This document shows positions 8,457 to 17,493 of a stretch of DNA of 64,000 nt, piece by piece. The translations under genes were made by a program, and so were the position numbers. The notes under the pieces are model-generated. The model was not told the origin of the DNA, made no database searches, and saw nothing but the letters and a program-made list of their open reading frames with translations. The DNA is from an uncultured Oscillospiraceae bacterium (lineage in GTDB: Bacteria > Bacillota > Clostridia > Oscillospirales > Acutalibacteraceae). Numbering within the stretch: position 1 is the first letter of the stretch; every line of letters starts with the position of its first letter. The DNA lies in NCBI GenBank assembly GCA_900546265.1, contig URCA01000008.1, positions 62,001-126,000 on the forward strand, in the 5' to 3' direction.

Positions 8457-9611
8457 TTAAATCCGGTGACCGCCGACGAACACCGCCCGCGGCCGGGCGG
8501 CCACAGTCAGCGGATCGCCGGGGAACAGGACGAGATCCGCGTCCTTCCCCACCCGGATGGATCCCACCCGATCGTCGATGCCGCAGATTTGTGCCGGGCC
8601 GATGGTGATCGCCCGCAGCGCCTCCTCGTGGGGCAGCCCTTCCCGCACCGCCAGGCCGGCGCACACCCCCAGATATTGCAGGGGGATGACCGGGTGATCG
8701 GTGATGATGCCGATGGCGGCGCCCGCCCGGCGCACGATGCCCGGGTTGGCGGGGGTCAGCTGCCGCAGCTCCGGCTTGGAACGATCGCAGAGCAGGGGAC
8801 CGCACAGCACCGGCACCCCGTCCTGGGCCAGCAGGTCGGCACAGAGGTGGGCCTCCGTGCCGTGAACGATCACATAGCGCAGGCCAAATTCCTTTGCCAG
8901 CCGCTGGGCGGTGAAGATATCGTCGGCCCGGTGCGCGTGGAAATGCACCGGCAGGCGGCCCTCGACCACGGGGAGAAGCGCCTCGCATTTGATGTCGTAT
9001 TCCGGCTCGTCCACGTCCTCGTCCTCGGCGGCCCGCTTCTTATCCGCGCCGTACCGAGCCGCCTGGGCCAGCGCCTCCCGGATGATGGCGGCTGTGGCCA
9101 TCCGGGTCACCGGAGCCTGGGATTTCCCATGGTAGACGGTCTTGGGGTTTTCCCCCAAGGCCATTTTCATGGCCACCGGCGCCTTGACCACCATGTCGTC
9201 CACCCGCCGCCCCCACGTCTTGAGCGCGCAGAGCTGGCCGCCGATGGGGTTGGCGCTGCCCGGGCCGGTCACCACGGTGGTCACGCCGGCTTCCCGCGCC
9301 TCCTCGAAGCAGCGATCCAGCGGATTAATCGCGTCCACCGCCCGCAGCTGGGGGGTGCAGGGATCGGTGTCCTCGTTGCCGTCGTCCCCCTCGAAGCCGA
9401 GGCCATCCTCCCACATACCCAAATGGGTATGGGCGTCCACAAAGCCCGGCAGCAGCCAGCCGCCCTTCGCGTCCAGCACCTCGCCGGCCGCATCGTCCGC
9501 CGGCGGCCACGCCCCTACGGCGGCAATCCTGCCATCCTGCACATCCAGATAGCCATCGGGGATCACCCCGGCCGCTTCCATGGTATATATCCGCGCATGT
9601 ATGATTCTCAT
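8457..9611 (-). CDS. Amidohydrolase-family protein
   Basis: A 384-aa metal-dependent hydrolase. It opens with the strand-rich MRIIHARIYTMEAAG and has the metal motif GFVDAHTHLG, further ligands in PVHFHAHRADD and VHGTEAH, the aspartate in IITDHPV, and the C-terminal GSIRVGKDADLVLFPGDPL typical of imidazolonepropionase-like members. The substrate is unknown. The ATG at 9611 is supported by AAAGGCGGG. It is the first gene of a pair with the fumarase alpha subunit. Confidence 0.85.
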   Translation of the reverse strand: MRIIHARIYTMEAAGVIPDGYLDVQDGRIAAVGAWPPADDAAGEVLDAKGGWLLPGFVDAHTHLGMWEDGLGFEGDDGNEDTDPCTPQLRAVDAINPLDRCFEEAREAGVTTVVTGPGSANPIGGQLCALKTWGRRVDDMVVKAPVAMKMALGENPKTVYHGKSQAPVTRMATAAIIREALAQAARYGADKKRAAEDEDVDEPEYDIKCEALLPVVEGRLPVHFHAHRADDIFTAQRLAKEFGLRYVIVHGTEAHLCADLLAQDGVPVLCGPLLCDRSKPELRQLTPANPGIVRRAGAAIGIITDHPVIPLQYLGVCAGLAVREGLPHEEALRAITIGPAQICGIDDRVGSIRVGKDADLVLFPGDPLTVAARPRAVFVGGHRI

Positions 9612-9662
9612 CGTGCCGAACCCGCCTTTCCCGGAGGGGATACCATTCCCCGACAAAAGATA

Positions 9663-9711
9663 CAGGGAACCACGCCCAGCCGCCATGGCGGCCGCCGGAC
9701 GCGATTCCCTG
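9663..9711 (-). terminator. Terminator after the S1-domain gene
   Basis: A long nested hairpin: outer arms CAGGGAA and TTCCCTG, inner GCCGCC and GGCGGC, followed on the minus strand by TATCTTTT. Confidence 0.7.
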
Positions 9712-9726
9712 CTGAATGCTGTGTGT

Positions 9727-10152
9727 TTATCGGCCACGGCGGGAAAAGCCGCCGTGCTTACCGTCCAAGGAGCGCTTCAGGTCGGAGATTTTCTCGTCGC
9801 TCGCCTGCTTGAACTTGGACATCATGTCCTCAAAGCTGCCGGAATCGCCGCGGGAGGGCTGCCACTCGAAGCCGCCCGGACGGCCGGGCGAGACAGCGCG
9901 GGCAGGACGAGCGGTCGGCTCCACAGCCTTCTTCATCGACAGGCTGACTTTGCCGTCCTCGCTGATGCTCAGCACCTTGACCTTCACCATCTGATTTTCC
10001 GTGACATAATCGCGGATCTCCTTGACATAGGTAGGGGCCACCTCGGAGATGTGTACCATGCCGGTTTTGCCGCCCGGCAGCTCCACAAACGCACCAAACT
10101 TGGTGATTCCCGTGACTTTACCCTCTAAAATCGCTCCAACTTCCAGCTGCAT
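9727..10152 (-). CDS. S1 RNA-binding domain protein (YabR-like)
   Basis: A 141-aa protein with one S1 domain at the N-terminus (MQLEVGAILEGKVTGITKFGAFVELPGGKTGMVHISEVAP, then GKVSLSMKKA) and a Gly/Arg/Ser-rich tail. It resembles YabR/general stress protein 13. The ATG at 10152 matches the family start; a TTG at 10185 in frame also exists, and AGGGGG sits 13 nt before the ATG, a long spacing. It follows the DivIC-like gene with a 29-nt gap, as in many sporulators. Confidence 0.87.
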   Translation of the reverse strand: MQLEVGAILEGKVTGITKFGAFVELPGGKTGMVHISEVAPTYVKEIRDYVTENQMVKVKVLSISEDGKVSLSMKKAVEPTARPARAVSPGRPGGFEWQPSRGDSGSFEDMMSKFKQASDEKISDLKRSLDGKHGGFSRRGR

Positions 10153-10181
10153 AAACGCTTGTTTTCCCCCTATTTTTTCTA

Positions 10182-10463
10182 TCAATCGCCTGGTATCTCC
10201 TGATATATCTGCTCACCGGGGCGGGCTTTCCCGTTTTCCCGGGCTTGCTGATCAAGTGCTTCGTCGGTATTCTGATTTTTATTTTCCAAATCCTCGTTTA
10301 CCCGCCGCTGCCTTTCAATTTCGCTAGCCTTGGTGCTGAGTTCCTCGCGGCGGTCGCGGATTTCCAGCTGAAGCTGCACCAGCGTCACCACCACGTATAC
10401 CGAAAAGGCCAACAGGGCAATCCGAAGAAAAATGCTTTTCTTTTTCTTTTTCGCGGATTTCAT
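10182..10463 (-). CDS. divIC: DivIC/FtsB-like septum formation initiator
   Basis: A 93-aa bitopic membrane protein: lysine-rich cytoplasmic N-terminus (MKSAKKKKKS), one transmembrane helix (about residues 11-29), then a coiled coil rich in Glu/Arg (LQLEIRDRREELSTKASEIERQ). This is the DivIC/FtsB layout; such proteins recruit the divisome with FtsL and DivIB. The location next to yabQ, yabP, rqcP and a YabR-like gene matches the conserved yab cluster. Confidence 0.82.
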   Translation of the reverse strand: MKSAKKKKKSIFLRIALLAFSVYVVVTLVQLQLEIRDRREELSTKASEIERQRRVNEDLENKNQNTDEALDQQARENGKARPGEQIYQEIPGD

Positions 10464-10489
10464 CTTTTCAGTTGTACTCCTCTATGTTA

Positions 10490-10519
10490 AAAAACCCGGC
10501 GGTTACAAATCTACCGCCG
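10490..10519 (-). terminator. Terminator between yabQ and divIC
   Basis: Stem arms at 10497-10503 and 10513-10519 (GGCGGT/ACCGCC), followed on the minus strand by a run of six T (GGTTTTTTAAC). It may end the spore cortex transcript before divIC. Confidence 0.7.
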
Positions 10520-10582
10520 CTTTTGTATACACACTTCCGTAAAATGCTGGCGATTTTCGCCGGCTATTTCCGCTTCCGGTAA

Positions 10583-11125
10583 TTATTCCTCTTCAGGTCT
10601 CTTTTTTTGATTATACACTAGATGTACAGCCCGTTTCAAGCCCTTTTTCAAAAAAAGGCAAACTTTTTCGAGCGCCGCGCCGCAAAGCTTTTGCAGGAAT
10701 CCCAACGGGCGGCGCAGCAGACGGCCCAAAAGCCGGAACGGCGCGAAAACCAGGCGCCAAAACCAGTGCCAAACGGCCAGAACCGCCCGCACCGCTGTTT
10801 CAGCAAACGCCATGACCACCCGGCCGATGGTAAAATAATACGCGGTGAAGCCGATGCCGAGCCCCAGGAACAGATAGAACCTCAGCTCGCCGCCGGTCAC
10901 GGTCAGGGCAAAGAAAAAGGTGAGTATCGCGGCCGAAACAAAAAAGAACAAATCCTGAAAAAAGATCACCCGTTTGGAGGAGCGCATCACCAAGCGCGCC
11001 ACCCGGAACCCATCATAATACAGCCCGAGCAGGAAGCCCAGGCCGCAGGAAAGGAACAGCCCGGTAAGCTGTCCGCCGTTGGTCAGTCCCATCCCATCAT
11101 CCCATTCTTTCGCAGGCGCACGCAC
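10583..11125 (-). CDS. yabQ: Spore cortex biosynthesis protein YabQ
   Basis: About 180 aa with several N-terminal transmembrane helices (GQLTGLFLSCGLGFLLGLYYD, VIFFQDLFFFVSAAILTFFFAL, FYLFLGLGIGFTAYYFTIG) and a basic C-terminus. YabQ is a forespore membrane protein needed for cortex peptidoglycan. The upstream GTG at 11125 has GGAGAGG at good spacing; an internal ATG at 11092 (MGLTNGG) also fits the family start. It is adjacent to yabP. Confidence 0.85.
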   Translation of the reverse strand: MRAPAKEWDDGMGLTNGGQLTGLFLSCGLGFLLGLYYDGFRVARLVMRSSKRVIFFQDLFFFVSAAILTFFFALTVTGGELRFYLFLGLGIGFTAYYFTIGRVVMAFAETAVRAVLAVWHWFWRLVFAPFRLLGRLLRRPLGFLQKLCGAALEKVCLFLKKGLKRAVHLVYNQKKRPEEE

Positions 11126-11158
11126 CGCGCGCGTACCTCTCCGCTTTTTCTTCCGCCT

Positions 11159-11440
11159 TTACTTGAACAATCGGCCAAAGAAACCGCCGGAACGGGAGTG
11201 TACCTCCGTGTACACAAGGGACTGTATATGGCCTTCGAGCATCAGCTCGCCGCTTTCGAGATTCAGCCGGTTGATGTGGAGGTTTTCCCCTTTCACGGTC
11301 AGTTCCCCGAGATCGGTATACACCACCACGGTCAGCTCGTCGAAGCTGTCCACGTCGGACACGCCGGACACGGTCAGCGCCCGCCGATCCTCCAGAATCA
11401 GCTGATGCGGCATCTGCAGTATCTTCTTGTCTTCTGTCAC
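11159..11440 (-). CDS. yabP: Sporulation protein YabP
   Basis: A 93-aa beta-rich protein: VTEDKKILQMPHQLILEDRRALTVSGVSDVDSFDE and the conserved TDLGELTVKGENLHINRLNLESGELMLEG. YabP works with YabQ in spore cortex or coat assembly. I chose the GTG at 11440, which has AAGGGGG 8 nt upstream; the frame is open further but out of family. Confidence 0.9.
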   Translation of the reverse strand: MTEDKKILQMPHQLILEDRRALTVSGVSDVDSFDELTVVVYTDLGELTVKGENLHINRLNLESGELMLEGHIQSLVYTEVHSRSGGFFGRLFK

Positions 11441-11513
11441 GCTTACACCCCCTTGCACCTCCAGTTTATGAGGGAAGGGAGGAAAATATGTCCGAAATCC
11501 GCCGGCGGGCCGT

Positions 11514-11759
11514 TTATCCCTCCAGCACCCGGTAGAGCAGCGCCGCATCGTTTTTAGCGGCCACCTCCTGCACCGACACCACCTGCACCTTGACGCTTCG
11601 GGCACCCAGGCCGATTTCCAGCACGTCGCCCTCCTTCACATCATAGGAGGCGCGGGCGGGTTTGCCGTTGACCACAACCCGCCCCGCGTCGCAGGCCTCG
11701 TTGGCCACGGTGCGCCGCTTGATCAGGCGGGACACCTTCAAATATTTATCCAGTCTCAT
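11514..11759 (-). CDS. rqcP: S4-domain ribosome quality control protein RqcP
   Basis: An 81-aa protein that is a single S4 RNA-binding domain (MRLDKYLKVSRLIKRRTVANEACDAGRVVVNGK). In Bacillus the homologue YabO/RqcP helps RqcH add C-terminal alanine tails to stalled nascent chains. It lies 73 nt from yabP, in the conserved yab order. Confidence 0.88.
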   Translation of the reverse strand: MRLDKYLKVSRLIKRRTVANEACDAGRVVVNGKPARASYDVKEGDVLEIGLGARSVKVQVVSVQEVAAKNDAALLYRVLEG

Positions 11760-11827
11760 AAACCGTTCATCCTTTCGCGAACGGGGATTTTATCAGCGTC
11801 CCCATCCCATTTTCACTGGAAGAGAGA

Positions 11828-11851
11828 AAGCCGCTCCTTTCGGAGCGGCTT
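11828..11851 (-). terminator. Terminator after HU gene
   Basis: A ten-bp stem (AAGCCGCTCC/GGAGCGGCTT) followed on the minus strand by TTTCTCTC. Confidence 0.75.
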
Positions 11852-11868
11852 CCATCTTTAATACGTGC

Positions 11869-12144
11869 TTATTTCGCGACAGCGTCCTTGAAAGCCTTGC
11901 CGGCCTTGAAGACAGGCTGCTTGGAAGCAGGAATGGTGATGGTCTCCTTCGTGCGGGGATTGCGGCCGGTTCTCGCCTCGCGGGCGCGGACTTCAAAGGT
12001 ACCGAAACCTACCAGCTGCACTTTGTCGCCGGAAGCAACGGCCTCTTCAACGGACTCCAGAAAAGCGGCTACAGCCTTTTCAGCATCTTTCTTGGACAGC
12101 TCGGCCTTTTCAGCAACGGCAGCGATGAGTTCAACCTTGTTCAT
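11869..12144 (-). CDS. hup: HU family DNA-binding protein
   Basis: A 91-aa histone-like protein: MNKVELIAAVAEKAELSKKDAEKAV, VQLVGFGTFEVRAREARTGRNPRTKETITIPASKQPVFKAGK. The GRNPRT arm and the PVFKAGK end are diagnostic. It bends and compacts DNA as a homodimer. AGGAGG lies 9 nt before the ATG. Normal length. Confidence 0.97.
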   Translation of the reverse strand: MNKVELIAAVAEKAELSKKDAEKAVAAFLESVEEAVASGDKVQLVGFGTFEVRAREARTGRNPRTKETITIPASKQPVFKAGKAFKDAVAK

Positions 12145-12211
12145 ACAATTGTACCTCCTAGATTTTATACACCAGCGGGTTAGACCGCGCATGGATAAAG
12201 AAATTATGGGT

Positions 12212-13030
12212 CTATTTGCCTGGGGGTGCGGCTTGCTCCCGCTTGGCTTCTTTCCAGAGAGCATCCAGTTCTTCCAGAGAGGAGGCGCTCATGTCCAGGC
12301 CCCGCTCCCGCGCCAACTGTTCCACCCGCGCAAACCGGCGGATGAACTTATCGGTGGCGCCGGTCAGTGCCTGCTCCGCGTCGGTTTTAACGAAACGGGA
12401 CACATTGACGGCGGAAAAAAGCAGGTCGCCCAGCTCCTCCTCCACCATGGCGGCGTCACCGCCGGCAATGGCTTCCTTGAGTTCGGCCGTCTCGCTGTCC
12501 AGCGCTTCCAGCGCGCCGGACACATCCGGCCAGTCAAACCCCACACGGCGGGCCCGGTTCTGCACCTTGGCGGCGCGCATTAGGGCCGGCAGGGTGCGCG
12601 GCACGCTCTGCAGCAGGTCGGCCTGGGTTTTGCCGCCCTTGGTCTGCCTCTTGATGGCGTCCCAGTTGCGCAGCACCTGGCCGGTGCTGTCGGCGGTTTC
12701 CTGCCCGAACACGTGCGGATGCCGCACCACCAGTTTTTTGCAGATGCCGTCCACCACATCGTCGAAGGCGAACACACCCTGTTCTTCCTCGATGCGGGCG
12801 TGAAACACCACCTGCAGCAGCACATCGCCCAGCTCCTCTTTCAGGGCCTCGGCGTCGCCGTTGTTGATGGCTTCCAGCGCCTCGTGGGTTTCTTCGAGAA
12901 AATCGGTGCGGATGCTTTGATGGGTTTGCTCCCGATCCCAGGGACAGCCCTCGGGGGAACGCAGAATCCGCATGATTTCCAGCAGATCCTGTATGCCATA
13001 TTTTTCCTTAACCTGAAATATCCGTGGCAT
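12212..13030 (-). CDS. mazG: Nucleoside triphosphate pyrophosphohydrolase MazG
   Basis: A 272-aa protein with two MazG helical units. The first has the metal-binding EExxE-type motif in DFLEETHEALEAI plus LKEELGDVLLQVVFHA; the second has ETAELKEAI and VEEELGDLLFSAVNVSRF. CPWDREQTHQSI is the family's N-terminal block. It hydrolyses NTPs to NMP and PPi, cleaning the nucleotide pool. The ATG at 13030 has AGGAAGGG upstream. It follows the SpoVB-like gene, as in many Bacilli and Clostridia. Confidence 0.95.
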   Translation of the reverse strand: MPRIFQVKEKYGIQDLLEIMRILRSPEGCPWDREQTHQSIRTDFLEETHEALEAINNGDAEALKEELGDVLLQVVFHARIEEEQGVFAFDDVVDGICKKLVVRHPHVFGQETADSTGQVLRNWDAIKRQTKGGKTQADLLQSVPRTLPALMRAAKVQNRARRVGFDWPDVSGALEALDSETAELKEAIAGGDAAMVEEELGDLLFSAVNVSRFVKTDAEQALTGATDKFIRRFARVEQLARERGLDMSASSLEELDALWKEAKREQAAPPGK

Positions 13031-13074
13031 AAAACCCTTCCTACAAGCCATTTTCTCGACGGAACAGTACTATA

Positions 13075-14814
13075 TTACCCTATCCATCCGCGTTTTTCAA
13101 GTGTTTGCGCGATTTTTTCGCCTTTTGGAAGACTTAAAATATCTTCTTTCGTAAAAGCGCGCACCAAAAGCAGGACCGCCAGATACACCAGCGCCGCCAA
13201 ACCAATGGCCGCCACGGTGGCGGCCTTGACGGAAATCACCCGTCCCAGCAGCCCGTTCGCCGCCCAGGCGGCCGCCCCGCAGCAGAGCGCGGCGGTCAGC
13301 GGCCGCAGGAACACCCGGCCGATCCGTAGACGTACGCCGGTGGCTTTTTTCAGGCTGAACAGGCTGGCTGTCACCATGAACACGTAACAAACAAGGGTGC
13401 TGTAGGCGGAACCCATGATGTTGATCCGGGGCTGGAGAACCAGAATCACGTTGAGGCCCAGCTTGATAAGGCCCCCCGCCAGGATGATCTTCATGGGGAT
13501 GTCCGCCCGGCCCACGGCCTGCAGCATGGCGTTGATGGGGCCGGTCAAGCAGATGAAGGCCACCGCCACGCCCAACACGGCGAGCAGCGGCCCCACCAGC
13601 GCGGCCACATGCTGCTGCCCGTAAATCAAAAAGATGATGGGCTTTGCCAGCACCGCCAGGCCGATGCTGGCCGGCAGCGCGACGAGGAGGGTGAGGCGGA
13701 TGACCGATTCCACCGTGCGCACCAGGCGTTCCCGGTTTTTAACCGCCCAGGCGGAGGTGATAACCGGCAGGGCGCTGATGCCGAAGGTCAGGGTGATATT
13801 GGGAATCAGATTGACGTAGGTCATGGCGGTGCCCCGTCCGCCAATCAGCCAGCTGAGGATATCCTTGGTGCCGCTGGCGGTAAGCCAGGGCTCATACATG
13901 CCGCGCAGCACATCGCCGTGCTGCTCCAAAACGGTTTTCAGGCACCGTTGCAGGGAGGCCACGTCGATCAGATTGGTCAGCTGGGTGGCCAGGGCTCCCA
14001 TGGCCACCGGGACGGCGATGCGCATCAGCTCCCGGAAAACCGTCCGGCTGGAATCCGGGACAGGCGCTGCCGCCAGCTCCTCTTTGGTGATGCCGGTGCC
14101 GAGTCGATGATGGCGGATCACCATGTACACCAGGGCGAAAAAGGAGCCCGCCGTCACGCCCAGCATAGCGCCCGCCGCGATGAAGGGCAGGCTCAGCTCC
14201 CGTGCATGGGCGGCGGAGGAGGCCATTGTACCGAACACCGGCTTGCCCTGCGCATACTGCCACTGCCCCCACCGCAGAGCGCCGACGGCCAGCCCCAGGC
14301 CCAGAACCAGCTTACCCAGTGCCTCAATCACCTGAGAGACGGCGGTGGGCGTCATGTTCCGCATGCCCTCGTACAGGCCCCTGTGGGCCGACACCATACA
14401 GCAGAAGAAGACCGCCGGGGCCATCATCACCATGGGCCAGAAGCTGCCGGGAATGCCCACAAAGCCGGGGTACACAAACGCCGCGCCCAGCATGACCAGC
14501 GCCCCGACCGTGCCGGTGACGAAAAACACCTTGCGGGCCACCCGGTATATCACCTGCACATCCCGGTACCGGCGCAGCGACACGCTCGCGGACACCATGC
14601 GGGACACCGCGATGGGAAAACCGGCAATGGCAATGGTATATACCGGCAGATAAATATCGTAAGCGGTGGCAAAATAGCCGAACCCGGTGATGCCCGCGAT
14701 TTCCTCCCGCTGGATGGGAATTTTGAACAGGGCGCCGATGATTTTGGTCAGCACCGCCGCCAGGGACAGGATGATGGCCCCCTGCTGGAAACTCTGCCGT
14801 TTATTTTTCGCCAA
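13075..14814 (-). CDS. Polysaccharide biosynthesis/lipid II flippase family protein (SpoVB-like)
   Basis: A 579-aa MOP-superfamily membrane protein with about 14 predicted helices, beginning LAKNKRQSFQQGAIILSLAAVLTKIIGALFKIPI. The IGALFKIPI segment and GLYEGMRNMTPTAVSQVIEALGKL are typical of SpoVB/MurJ-like flippases, which move lipid-linked precursors for cell wall or spore cortex. TTG at 14814 was chosen because AAGGGGAG precedes it and the family start is matched; the longer frame upstream is low-complexity. Its position by mazG, hup and yab genes is conserved in sporulators. Confidence 0.87.
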   Translation of the reverse strand: MAKNKRQSFQQGAIILSLAAVLTKIIGALFKIPIQREEIAGITGFGYFATAYDIYLPVYTIAIAGFPIAVSRMVSASVSLRRYRDVQVIYRVARKVFFVTGTVGALVMLGAAFVYPGFVGIPGSFWPMVMMAPAVFFCCMVSAHRGLYEGMRNMTPTAVSQVIEALGKLVLGLGLAVGALRWGQWQYAQGKPVFGTMASSAAHARELSLPFIAAGAMLGVTAGSFFALVYMVIRHHRLGTGITKEELAAAPVPDSSRTVFRELMRIAVPVAMGALATQLTNLIDVASLQRCLKTVLEQHGDVLRGMYEPWLTASGTKDILSWLIGGRGTAMTYVNLIPNITLTFGISALPVITSAWAVKNRERLVRTVESVIRLTLLVALPASIGLAVLAKPIIFLIYGQQHVAALVGPLLAVLGVAVAFICLTGPINAMLQAVGRADIPMKIILAGGLIKLGLNVILVLQPRINIMGSAYSTLVCYVFMVTASLFSLKKATGVRLRIGRVFLRPLTAALCCGAAAWAANGLLGRVISVKAATVAAIGLAALVYLAVLLLVRAFTKEDILSLPKGEKIAQTLEKRGWIG

Positions 14815-14843
14815 GCGCTTCTCCCCTTCCCGCCTTCGATCCG

Positions 14844-15668
<825 letters not shown>

Positions 15669-15761
15669 GAACAATCACAGTCCTTTCATCAGGCTGAAAA
15701 CCGTCTCCCGGCCTGCCGCGCGGCCAGCGGAGGGGGGTTCCCATACCCGTATACAATAACA

Positions 15762-15793
15762 AGAGGCAAGAAGGGTTTCCCGTTCTTGCCTCT
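15762..15793 (-). terminator. Terminator after zinc-ribbon gene
   Basis: An eleven-bp stem (AGAGGCAAGAA / TTCTTGCCTCT), then TTGTTATTG on the minus strand. Confidence 0.7.
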
Positions 15794-15815
15794 CGTATCG
15801 GTTTGTCTCGGCGCT

Positions 15816-16175
15816 TTACGCCAGCTTGGTTCCGCACTTTTTGCAGAACGCGGAATCGTCGGTATTCACCGCGGAGCACTGGGGGCAGCGCACGACGTTG
15901 TTGTACTCGTCGATTTTGCCGCGCAGCTCCGCGACCTTGGCGTTCATCTCGTCGATTTTGGCGATGCATTCCTCCGTCAGGGCGGTCACGTCCTGGCCGG
16001 ATTTGCGCCCGTCATACACCAGACGGCCCAGGCCCTCCAGGGTGGAGGCAATGTCCTTCTCCGTCTCGGCGGCTTCCATTTTCAGCTTGGTCACTTCGAC
16101 GAGATCGGTGGCTTTCTTGCCGACGCACTCTGCCGCATTTTTGCCTTTGCACAGAATATCTTCAAACGTGGTCAT
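15816..16175 (-). CDS. Zinc-ribbon domain protein of unknown function
   Basis: A 119-aa soluble protein. Residues about 1-90 are helical and charged (probable coiled coil: VEVTKLKMEAAETEKDIASTLEGLGRLVYDGRK, TEECIAKIDEMNAKVAELRGKIDEYN). The C-terminus is a zinc ribbon, CPQCSAVNTDDSAFCKKCG. This layout is common in Clostridia, with no assigned function. It has its own good promoter and a terminator, so it is probably monocistronic. Confidence 0.85.
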   Translation of the reverse strand: MTTFEDILCKGKNAAECVGKKATDLVEVTKLKMEAAETEKDIASTLEGLGRLVYDGRKSGQDVTALTEECIAKIDEMNAKVAELRGKIDEYNNVVRCPQCSAVNTDDSAFCKKCGTKLA

Positions 16176-16225
16176 GATCTTACCTGCCTTTCAAACTCAA
16201 GTGGGTGATTGTTCGTGTTACCAGT

Positions 16226-16254
16226 ATTATACTCCAACAGCGTCAAAATTTCAA
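16226..16254 (-). promoter_or_regulatory. Sigma-A promoter of the zinc-ribbon gene
   Basis: On the minus strand: TTGAAA (16249-16254), 17 nt, TATAAT (16226-16231). Close to consensus. Confidence 0.8.
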
Positions 16255-16311
16255 CAGAAGGCCAGGTGAAGGATCTCTTAAGAATATGCGAACAAACTTT
16301 GAACCGAAAAA

Positions 16312-17265
16312 TCAGTACAGCCCGCCGCCCAGGAATTCCCGGAGCAGGGTCTCCTTCGGCACGTCCTCCGCCGCCAAGGGGGCGAATCGCTCCAGAATGG
16401 GGATCAGCCGGCGCACCGTCTCGATATACGGGTTATCCTCCGCCACCTGGTGGAGCAGAGGCAGCAGCTCGCCCGCAAACACGCAGGGCTCATAGGCGTG
16501 GGTGGTGTCGATGAGGATATCCACCGTGTCTACGTAGGGAAACAGGTACAGATTTTCTCCCCGCATCACCTGGGGCCACATATCCAGCGTATTTTCCACC
16601 GACGAGTTGCGGAACCGGAAATCCCGCAGCAGCCGCCGCACCAGACGGATATCCCGCCGGGCCATCAGCTTGCCCTCCTGCTCATAAATCGGCGAGATGG
16701 TGTTGACGAACACCTTGAAAATATTTTCCTGCGGCAGATGCTGCTCAAACACCGGGTTCAGGGCGTGAATCCCTTCGAAAATCACCACCGAATCATGGGC
16801 GAGCTTCAGTTCCTTGGTCTCCTTGGAGGGCCGGCCGACCGTGAAATCGAACCGAGGAAGGTCGGCGCGCCCGTCCTTAATCAAGGAGCGCATACAGGTC
16901 TGGAGCTGCCCTAGGTTGAGCGCTTCGGGGGACTCGTAGTCGAAGCTGCCGTTGGGCAGGCGGGGCGCCTGCTCCCGCCCCCGATAAAAATCATCGAGGG
17001 ACACCGTGTGGGCGTCTATCCCGAAATCCCGCAGCTGATCCCGCAGCAGCAGGGCGGTGGTGGTCTTTCCCGAGGAGGAGGGCCCGGACAGCAGCACCAG
17101 GCACCGATCCCGCATGCCGGTGGCCAGCTCCCGCACTACGGCCTCCAAATCGCTGAAATACCGGCGGTTTTCCCGGCGAATGAAGGCGGCGGCGTCCACC
17201 GCTGCCTGCTTGTTGATATCCTCCAGCAGCAGCACCCGTTTATGAATGGCTCTTTTCATGATCAT
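16312..17265 (-). CDS. Uridine kinase-like nucleoside kinase
   Basis: A 317-aa P-loop kinase. The Walker A is LSGPSSSGKTTTALLLRDQL, followed by SLDDFYRGREQAPRLPNGSFDYESPEALN (substrate-binding DDFY), then VVIFEGIHALNP. The N-terminal 45 residues (MIMKRAIHKRVLLLEDINKQ...) form an extra helical region seen in Clostridial uridine-kinase-like proteins. It probably phosphorylates uridine or cytidine, but the substrate is inferred. The ATG at 17265 has AGGTGA 5 nt upstream. Confidence 0.85.
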   Translation of the reverse strand: MIMKRAIHKRVLLLEDINKQAAVDAAAFIRRENRRYFSDLEAVVRELATGMRDRCLVLLSGPSSSGKTTTALLLRDQLRDFGIDAHTVSLDDFYRGREQAPRLPNGSFDYESPEALNLGQLQTCMRSLIKDGRADLPRFDFTVGRPSKETKELKLAHDSVVIFEGIHALNPVFEQHLPQENIFKVFVNTISPIYEQEGKLMARRDIRLVRRLLRDFRFRNSSVENTLDMWPQVMRGENLYLFPYVDTVDILIDTTHAYEPCVFAGELLPLLHQVAEDNPYIETVRRLIPILERFAPLAAEDVPKETLLREFLGGGLY

Positions 17266-17479
17266 ATGAATCACCTAAGTCCGCCGCCCGCGGGCGGCCT
17301 TCTCTCCACCTGTAACCCCGGCCCGGTCCGTCCGGGCGCTTCTTCTATACAATGCGGCGAAAGCCGAAACTATTCCAAAACCGGTTCTACCGCATAGTAT
17401 GCCCGTTTTCCCGGCGCCGCGACGGGTTACTTGTACGTTGCCACAATTTTCTGTCGGCCAAAAGGAGCGGGGGCCTTAC

Positions 17480-17493
17480 TCATCGCTTACCTA
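17480..17493 (-). repeat. Solo end of the TAGGTAAGCG repeat family, at the hemZ stop
   Basis: The sequence TAGGTAAGCGATGA on the minus strand is identical to the terminal 14 bases of the palindromic elements at 33673 and 59126. No matching opposite end is seen within about 200 bp. Its first three bases are the stop codon of hemZ. It could be a remnant or a single-ended relic. The rest of 17275-17479 holds a GC-rich palindrome at 17283-17298 and no gene that I can support. Confidence 0.6.
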
